Assembly (NCBI GenBank): GCA_015486685.1
Contig: WFRC01000002.1
Coordinates: 1-10,106 of the forward strand
Reading direction: 5' to 3'
DNA: 10,106 nucleotides
Source: Caldifarciminota bacterium
GTDB lineage: Bacteria; Hydrothermota; UBA3072; WFRC01
Both the position numbers and the translations under genes were made by a program. The notes under the pieces are model-generated. The model was given only the letters and a program-made list of their open reading frames with translations. It had not been told where the DNA came from and searched no databases. Shown here piece after piece: positions 6,056 through 10,106 of this stretch (its first letter is position 1; the number at the start of each line of letters is the position of its first letter).

Positions 6056-6107
6056 AAATGGGGTCAGTCGTACAAATTACAAAATTTGTTCGTAAACAGA
6101 TACATTA
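6056..6107. repeat. REP-like spacer with inverted repeat between ffh and the transporter
   Basis: The 52-bp gap holds GGGGTCAGTCG followed by a perfect 7-bp inverted repeat, ACAAATT (6072-6078) and AATTTGT (6083-6089), with a 4-base loop. Beyond one mismatched pair, CG on each side can also pair. GGGGTCAG beside a palindrome is reminiscent of REP elements mobilised by RAYT transposases (from memory). No T-run follows, so a terminator is unlikely. No SD is visible before the downstream ATG. Confidence 0.4.
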
Positions 6108-6929
6108 ATGTGGCTTTTACTTGCTTTATCTTCTGCATTTTTTTATGGAGCATCTGCACCATTGTCAAAAATTTCCACAGGGAAATTGAATCCCATTCGT
6201 GCCCTGTTTTATTACGGTATATTTAGTTGTATCATATATTTTATAATCTGGATGTTTTTCGGTGTTCCATTTCATAAAAATCTTTTAATACCCATTATTA
6301 CGGAAGTTTGTGCTGTACTGGGATTTGTATTTTATTACATTGCACTGGAAAAAAGTATGTCTTCTTTAATGGTAACATTCACATCATCATATATCTTAAT
6401 CAGTATTTTAATAGGAATATGTATATTTGGAGATAAATTACACACTTTACAAAGTGTAGGTGTACCTATTTTGACATCAGGGATTTTCCTTCTGGGGCTA
6501 CATAATAAGAAATCAGATAGAAAAGATTGGCTGTTACCATCAATTTTTGCTGTAATATTCTGGGGAATCTGGGGAGGGCTTTCAGGTAAGGCTGTAGCAA
6601 TTGCAGGCCCTTTTAATGTTACTTTGATATTTGGCATTGCCGCCGTCGTAATATGGACACCATTATTTTTCTTAAAAAGAGGAAACCCTCCAAAAGAAAA
6701 CAAAAAGGGCATTTTGTTTTCCCTTTTCACTGCTTTGGTAATGGACGCAGGAGGTATTGCATTCTATTCGGCATTAAAATTTGCGCCTGTTTCTCTTGTC
6801 GTACCTGTATCAAATTTATACCCTTCATTTGGTATTATTTTTGGCTTAATAATTGGAGAACGGCCCACTCGGATTCAATTATTTGCGTTTATACCTGTAC
6901 TTATAGGACTATTTCTGGTCTCCCGATAA
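6108..6929 (+). CDS. EamA-family (DMT superfamily) membrane transporter
   Basis: A 273-residue, very hydrophobic protein with about ten predicted membrane segments in two EamA repeats. The first repeat runs from MWLLLALSSAFFYGASAPLSKI (1-22) to about 131. A short charged loop, HNKKSDRKDW (132-141), then leads into the second, which opens LPSIFAVIFWGIWGGLSGKAV (143-163). The second repeat ends in the characteristic ALKFAPVSLVVPVSNLYPSFGIIFGLIIGERPT (222-254) and a last hydrophobic helix. The drug/metabolite transporter superfamily moves amino acids, nucleosides, sugars or drugs; nothing here identifies the substrate. The ATG at 6108 gives the normal first helix, but no SD precedes it. It may depend on transcription from the ffh promoter across the REP-like spacer. 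It converges with the next gene, with only 6 bp between stops. Confidence 0.85.
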   Translation: MWLLLALSSAFFYGASAPLSKISTGKLNPIRALFYYGIFSCIIYFIIWMFFGVPFHKNLLIPIITEVCAVLGFVFYYIALEKSMSSLMVTFTSSYILISILIGICIFGDKLHTLQSVGVPILTSGIFLLGLHNKKSDRKDWLLPSIFAVIFWGIWGGLSGKAVAIAGPFNVTLIFGIAAVVIWTPLFFLKRGNPPKENKKGILFSLFTALVMDAGGIAFYSALKFAPVSLVVPVSNLYPSFGIIFGLIIGERPTRIQLFAFIPVLIGLFLVSR

Positions 6930-6935
6930 AAAATT

Positions 6936-7481
6936 TTATTTCATATTCTCTATAATTTTATTGACCTTTACCTCTAATGTATCAACTCTTTTTTTTATTT
7001 TTTCTATATCATCTTTTCCCGAAGATTTTTCTTTTAACTCACTTATTAAATCTCCCATCTTTTTACTAAACTTGTCTCTGGATTTCTTCAATGTATTAAA
7101 CAATTCTTCCGAGAGCTTTCCTGCTTCTTTTCTTGCAATTTTTCCCTCATCTACAAGTGTATCTACAATCTTTTCCATATTCTCTTTTGTCCTTTTTAAC
7201 AGAGAAGATTTTTTCTGCCCCTTAAAAATACTCTCAAAAAACTCTTCTGTTCCCTTTATTACATCCTTAGCCATATTGAGAATAACAGGCTCAACCCTTG
7301 TTTTATCCTTTGCTATTACATCAGCAAGTATATTTGCCGTTATATCTTTGCCTGTCTTTTTATCAATGATTTTTACCTTCTCCCCTTTCCTTATAATCTT
7401 TGCAATATCATCCAGTGTAATATTTTTGTCTGCCTTTGTGTCAAAGAATTTTTCCTTTGATATCCTGCTTATTTTTCTCAT
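6936..7481 (-). CDS. PhaR-like N-terminal domain fused to a phasin-like coiled-coil tail
   Basis: A 181-residue, Lys-rich cytosolic protein. Residues 1-60 resemble the PHA accumulation regulator DNA-binding domain (PHB_acc_N, as in PhaR): an RKISRISKEKFFDT strand-turn, ITLDDIAKIIRKGEKVKIID at 21-40, and KKTGKDITANILADVI at 41-56. Residues from about 65 to the end are helical and heptad-like. The stretch VDTLVDEGKIARKEAGKLSEELFNTLKKSRDKF (106-138) resembles phasin/PhaF-type granule proteins, followed by a KIKKRVDTLEVKVNKII coiled coil (161-177). I start it at ATG 7479-7481 because AAGGAGG lies directly upstream and the PhaR-like domain begins there; a longer reading from 7538 lacks this support. 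PhaR-like proteins bind DNA and PHA granules. No PHA synthase gene is in the window, so a link to PHA is only inferred. Gene symbol withheld because the domain mix is not standard PhaR. Confidence 0.7.
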   Translation of the reverse strand: MRKISRISKEKFFDTKADKNITLDDIAKIIRKGEKVKIIDKKTGKDITANILADVIAKDKTRVEPVILNMAKDVIKGTEEFFESIFKGQKKSSLLKRTKENMEKIVDTLVDEGKIARKEAGKLSEELFNTLKKSRDKFSKKMGDLISELKEKSSGKDDIEKIKKRVDTLEVKVNKIIENMK

Positions 7482-7486
7482 CTTAA

Positions 7487-7493
7487 CCTCCTT
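7487..7493 (-). promoter_or_regulatory. Strong ribosome binding site AAGGAGG fixing the start of the PhaR-like gene
   Basis: AAGGAGG on the minus strand lies 5 bases before the ATG at 7479-7481, near-ideal spacing. It decides against the upstream in-frame ATG at 7538. Confidence 0.8.
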
Positions 7494-7544
7494 GTTAAAT
7501 AATAGTTCAAAATTCCAGATTGTAAGATAAAAGACCACAAAGCC

Positions 7545-7574
7545 TAATCCGTGTTAATCTCGTATAATCTTGTA
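7545..7574. repeat. Three 10-bp direct repeats (TAATCYNGTR-like)
   Basis: Three consecutive 10-bp units begin with TAATC at 7545, 7555 and 7565 and differ by a few bases each. They lie in the spacer between the ABC ATPase gene and the PhaR-like gene, where the latter's promoter should sit. They could be operator half-sites on one face of the helix (10-bp phasing) or a shorter relative of the repeat mosaic at 3860-4397. Confidence 0.55.
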
Positions 7575-7627
7575 GTTTCCTTTTTATCTTTTTGCTGGTA
7601 ACCATTTTTATCTCTCTTTTTACTCTG

Positions 7628-7654
7628 TTTTACGGTTTTTATCCGTTTACGGAA
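7628..7654. repeat. Three imperfect 9-bp repeats overlapping the end of the ABC ATPase gene
   Basis: T-rich units starting TTTTACGG (7628), TTTTATCC (7637) and TTTACGG (7646) run in 9-bp phase. The third covers the ATPase stop codon (7647-7649) and the last codon or two. ACGG and CCGT arms within it could form a weak 4-bp stem, which is not a convincing terminator. Confidence 0.45.
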
Positions 7655-8471
7655 TTCTCAAATGCGGATGGCTATGGCTATCTTCAACCATCACGCATAC
7701 CTGCCCATCTTTCTCAAATACTTCAACGGGTGCACCATAAAGTTCGGATAGTTTATCCGAGGTCAAAATATCTTCAGGAACACCGTCAAGATATACCTTA
7801 TTTTTAAGGTATATTACCCTATCCAGATATTGGGATAAGAAATTTATGTTATGAGTCACCATTATAATCGTAATTCCCATCCCTTTATGAATTTTTGCTA
7901 TCAAACTAATAAGAGACCTCTGAGTTTTTACATCAAGCCCTGTTGTTGGCTCATCTAAAAGCAGGATTTCAGGATTTCCCACTAATGCCCTTGCGATAAA
8001 TATCCTCTGCCTCTCTCCCCCCGAAAGATGTCCAATAGGTTCATATTGCTTATGCTCCATCTCTACAGATTTCAATGCATCCATTACCAATTTATAATCT
8101 ATGTTATGAGGCTTCTTAAAAAGTCCTATATGCGAGTATCTACCCATCATTACAACTTCTTTTACCACAAATGGCATATATGGGTCAAATGTCTCCTTTT
8201 GAGGCAAATAACCTATTTTGTTTCTTGCCACAGCCGGTTTTCTTCCAAAAATTTTTACCTCACCTTTTTGAGGAATAACCCTACCCAAAATTACATTTAA
8301 GAGCGTACTTTTCCCTGAACCATTTGGACCAATTACAGATACAAATTCACCCTTATTTATAGAAATAGATACATTATCCAGTGCAAAGACAGGTTTATAA
8401 TACACATACACATTTTTTAACTCAACTATATTTCTTTTTATGTTTTTGCTATTTCCCATAAAATCAAGCAT
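7647..8471 (-). CDS. ABC transporter ATPase, zinc/manganese (ZnuC/MntB-like) type
   Basis: A 274-residue ABC ATPase with Walker A GPNGSGKST (48-56), Q-loop YLPQK with Q91, signature LSGGERQR (149-156), Walker B EILLLDEP (168-175), D-loop GLD (178-180) and H-loop H207 in VTHN. The stretch FDPYMPFVVKEVVMMGRY (95-112) matches the fPvtV..vV.mGR pattern of metal-chelate importers. The C-terminus ends in a short His-containing tail, EDSHSHPH (263-270), which could bind metal. The ATG at 8469-8471 overlaps the stop of the solute-binding gene by one base (TAATG), with an AGGGA-type SD. It should energise the import of the ligand carried by that protein, through a permease. No permease gene follows: the next 165 bp are repeat-containing spacer and then an unrelated gene. 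Metal specificity cannot be read from the sequence. Confidence 0.88.
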   Translation of the reverse strand: MLDFMGNSKNIKRNIVELKNVYVYYKPVFALDNVSISINKGEFVSVIGPNGSGKSTLLNVILGRVIPQKGEVKIFGRKPAVARNKIGYLPQKETFDPYMPFVVKEVVMMGRYSHIGLFKKPHNIDYKLVMDALKSVEMEHKQYEPIGHLSGGERQRIFIARALVGNPEILLLDEPTTGLDVKTQRSLISLIAKIHKGMGITIIMVTHNINFLSQYLDRVIYLKNKVYLDGVPEDILTSDKLSELYGAPVEVFEKDGQVCVMVEDSHSHPHLRIP

Positions 8472-9322
8472 TACTTTTCCCTGATTGTTGTTTGAAATCC
8501 ATCATATAAAATTCTTAAATTCGTTTCCCATAAATGGATGAAATCGCCTGTATTGGGCAAAAATCCTAACAATGGTGCAAGTTGAACAACCCTTATCCCG
8601 GTTTCTTTCGCAATATTTTCTGTAATTCCGCCATCAGGCAAAGGTGCACTTACAATAAGGGCAATCTGTTCTTTCTTCGCTATCTTTATGATATCTGCTG
8701 TCTCTCTTGCAGATGGCATCTCCCCCGGAGATTGAAAAATAGTCTTTACAATCTTGCATCCCATATCCTTTAGCATATAGTTAAAAACAGGAAATACTGC
8801 AATGACATTCTTATTTTTTATCCCCGAGAACTTTTTCTTGTATGCGGATTGAACCTCTTCTGTTTCACTTTTCAATCTTGCACCCCTCTGTCTGAAATAA
8901 ATACTATCCTTCGGAAAAACCGATGAGAGGGTATAAACAATCCTTCTCACAATGGTATCCGTATATTCCGAAGAAAACCAGATATGGGGATTTTTCACAG
9001 GCAAGCCTTCACCTAAAATTGAAAGGCGAATATCGGGATTTATATCCTTTATCTTTAATGCCCATTCATCAAGATGTAATCCAATCATAAACAAAATTAT
9101 CCCATTTTGAGCCTTCTTCATCTCTTTTGGTTTCAATACCTTTGTATGGGGATTTTCACCTGCTTGAAGTAGTGAAAATACAGGATATTTATCACCTGCT
9201 ATATAATGAACCATCGATTCAATCACATTTGTCGACACAATAATGTTCTTCTTTGGTTTTTGCTTTTTTTGACAACTAAGCGATAAGATTATTAAGAGGA
9301 AGATAAATATTCTTTTTCCCAT
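8471..9322 (-). CDS. Metal-type ABC transporter solute-binding lipoprotein (ZnuA/TroA family, altered metal site)
   Basis: A 283-residue cluster A-I binding protein. The N-terminus is a lipoprotein signal: MGKR, a hydrophobic core, then lipobox LSLSC with Cys17. The fold markers are present: VSTNVIESMVHYIAGDKYPVFSLLQAGENPHT (29-60) with H59 in the first ligand position, GLHLDEW at 81-87, and NPHIWFS (111-117) with H113 as second ligand. PSARETADIIKIAKKEQI (203-220) and AKETGIRVVQLAPLLGF (238-254) cover the C-terminal lobe. The third ligand, normally His in a HxxFxY motif, is Pro178 (FPVFNYM), and the fourth, normally Asp before PLG, is Ala249. Two of four usual ligands are therefore replaced. 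It may bind metal differently, bind another ligand, or act with an accessory chelator. The start ATG lies 31 bp inside the isomerase gene, behind GGGGGTGAT. Confidence 0.85.
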   Translation of the reverse strand: MGKRIFIFLLIILSLSCQKKQKPKKNIIVSTNVIESMVHYIAGDKYPVFSLLQAGENPHTKVLKPKEMKKAQNGIILFMIGLHLDEWALKIKDINPDIRLSILGEGLPVKNPHIWFSSEYTDTIVRRIVYTLSSVFPKDSIYFRQRGARLKSETEEVQSAYKKKFSGIKNKNVIAVFPVFNYMLKDMGCKIVKTIFQSPGEMPSARETADIIKIAKKEQIALIVSAPLPDGGITENIAKETGIRVVQLAPLLGFLPNTGDFIHLWETNLRILYDGFQTTIREK

Positions 9323-10071
9323 TCTTTTATCACCCCCTTTATTGCAGAAATCCTCTTTTTTATATTTAGTGCAGGCATAAGTTCAAATATAGCACTACCC
9401 TGAAAATCATTCATTTCTTTCCAGAATGCCACCCAATCTATTTTACCCTCACCAGGTAAAAGATGGTCATCATTACCCTTCATCAAATTATCAGAGATAT
9501 GCAAATGCACAATCTTATCCCTGTAATTTTTAATAATATCTGAGGCATCTCCACTGGAATAACTATGTGATGTATCAAGACATATTGGAAGATGACTCTT
9601 AGAGATTATATCCCCAAAATCGTTTATATTATCACCTAAATCTCCGGGAAATGTATTCTCTATTAAAATTTTCACCCCCCATTCCTTTGAAAAATTCACA
9701 ATTTCAGCCAGACTTTTTAAACTGGCACCTATTTCACTTTCCTCTCTTTTACCTCCTGGATGAACAACAATAGATTTTGCCCCAAGTCTACTTGCAATAA
9801 GTATTCCCTTTTCTACCTCCCTTACGGAAAACATCCTCTTCCATTCATCTTCTGCCGCAATATTTACACCTTTATCAGGCATATGCACACTTATAGGTTC
9901 AATATCCCTCTTTTTCAAATTGGACTTCAATTTCTTTATCTCTTCTTTATCCTCATAATCAAAATGAGGTTGTCTTAGTCTGAGTTCTATACCAAAGAAA
10001 TTATCAATATCATCCAGACAATCAAAAACGCTTTCATCCTTACATAATGTTGTAGAAATCCCCCATCTCAT
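9292..10071 (-). CDS. Sugar phosphate isomerase/epimerase-like TIM-barrel protein
   Basis: A 259-residue protein of the xylose isomerase-like/AP endonuclease 2 superfamily (IolE/IolI/endonuclease IV fold). It begins MRWGISTTL and shows the ring of possible divalent-metal ligands expected at strand ends: H63 in SVHMPD, H104 in VVHPGG, E138 in LIENT, D166 and H169 in CLDTSHS, H191 in HLHISDN, H203 in DDHLLPGEG and E230 in IFELMP. The DDHLLPGEGKIDW motif (201-213) is typical of this family, whose members isomerise or epimerise sugars and inositols; a repair nuclease is less likely given the length. Substrate unknown. The ATG at 10069-10071 overlaps the stop of the upstream gene (ATGA). Its 3' end overlaps the solute-binding gene by 31 bp, so all are probably one transcript, although no functional link to metal uptake is obvious. 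Confidence 0.82.
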   Translation of the reverse strand: MRWGISTTLCKDESVFDCLDDIDNFFGIELRLRQPHFDYEDKEEIKKLKSNLKKRDIEPISVHMPDKGVNIAAEDEWKRMFSVREVEKGILIASRLGAKSIVVHPGGKREESEIGASLKSLAEIVNFSKEWGVKILIENTFPGDLGDNINDFGDIISKSHLPICLDTSHSYSSGDASDIIKNYRDKIVHLHISDNLMKGNDDHLLPGEGKIDWVAFWKEMNDFQGSAIFELMPALNIKKRISAIKGVIKEWEKEYLSSS

Positions 10072-10106
10072 TTATTCAATGCTTCTTTTATTTTGTCTGC
10101 AATTGA
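10068..10106 (-). CDS. C-terminal tail of an unidentified upstream gene
   Basis: The last 12 codons, SIADKIKEALNK, and a TGA stop at 10068-10070 are in frame to the window edge. The stop overlaps the isomerase ATG as ATGA, the coupling pattern used throughout this window, which supports it as a real gene end. The peptide looks like a C-terminal amphipathic helix. Too little is visible to name a family. Confidence 0.55.
   Translation of the reverse strand, partial: SIADKIKEALNK

Noticed and set aside
6926..6939. ATAAAA-AA-TTTTAT palindrome between the convergent stops as a bidirectional terminator
   Set aside because: The stem is entirely A/T with a 2-base loop and would be too weak. It largely consists of the two TAA stop codons and A/T runs.
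6961..7530. Long plus-strand open frame opposite the PhaR-like gene
   Set aside because: It is the antisense shadow of an A/Lys-rich coding region, giving a Phe/Ser-rich translation; the minus-strand gene has a strong SD and a recognisable domain.

Overview
The window is AT-rich, densely packed bacterial chromosome, with overlapping genes in unidirectional operons, clear Shine-Dalgarno (SD) sites and sigma70-like promoters. ParA/ParB, Ffh, a lipobox-bearing solute-binding protein and a PHA-regulator/phasin-type protein all indicate Bacteria. The gene set does not fix a phylum. Stacked M42 peptidases, low GC and word-like intergenic repeats would suit an uncultivated, environmental lineage, but that is an impression, not a demonstration.

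Region 1 (1-3745, minus strand) is one tightly coupled operon: parA, parB, two complete M42 aminopeptidase genes and the start of a third, each overlapping the next by 4 to 32 bp. Region 2 (3746-4447) is a gene-free stretch. It opens with two back-to-back promoters, one firing left into parA with almost no leader and one firing right. The rest is a mosaic of short degenerate tandem repeats, mostly 7-bp words, with a different word in each block, plus three small perfect hairpins. Region 3 (4448-6929, plus strand) holds a thiamine-binding MTH1187/YkoF-type protein abutting ffh, then a REP-like spacer and an EamA-family transporter. Region 4 (6936-7481, minus) is a PHA-regulator-like/phasin-like protein convergent with the transporter. 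Region 5 (7482-7646) is a short spacer, again with short-period repeats. Region 6 (7647-10106, minus) is an operon of an unidentified gene tail, a sugar phosphate isomerase/epimerase-like protein, a metal-type ABC solute-binding lipoprotein and its ATPase, with no permease gene in the window.

Functionally the window combines chromosome segregation (ParAB), peptide turnover (M42), membrane protein targeting (Ffh), vitamin or drug/metabolite handling (thiamine-binding protein, EamA) and metal-type ABC uptake. I found no transposase, CRISPR array, tRNA or rRNA. The most unusual material is the repeat mosaic at about 3860-4397 and the substrate-binding protein that has lost two of its four expected metal ligands.
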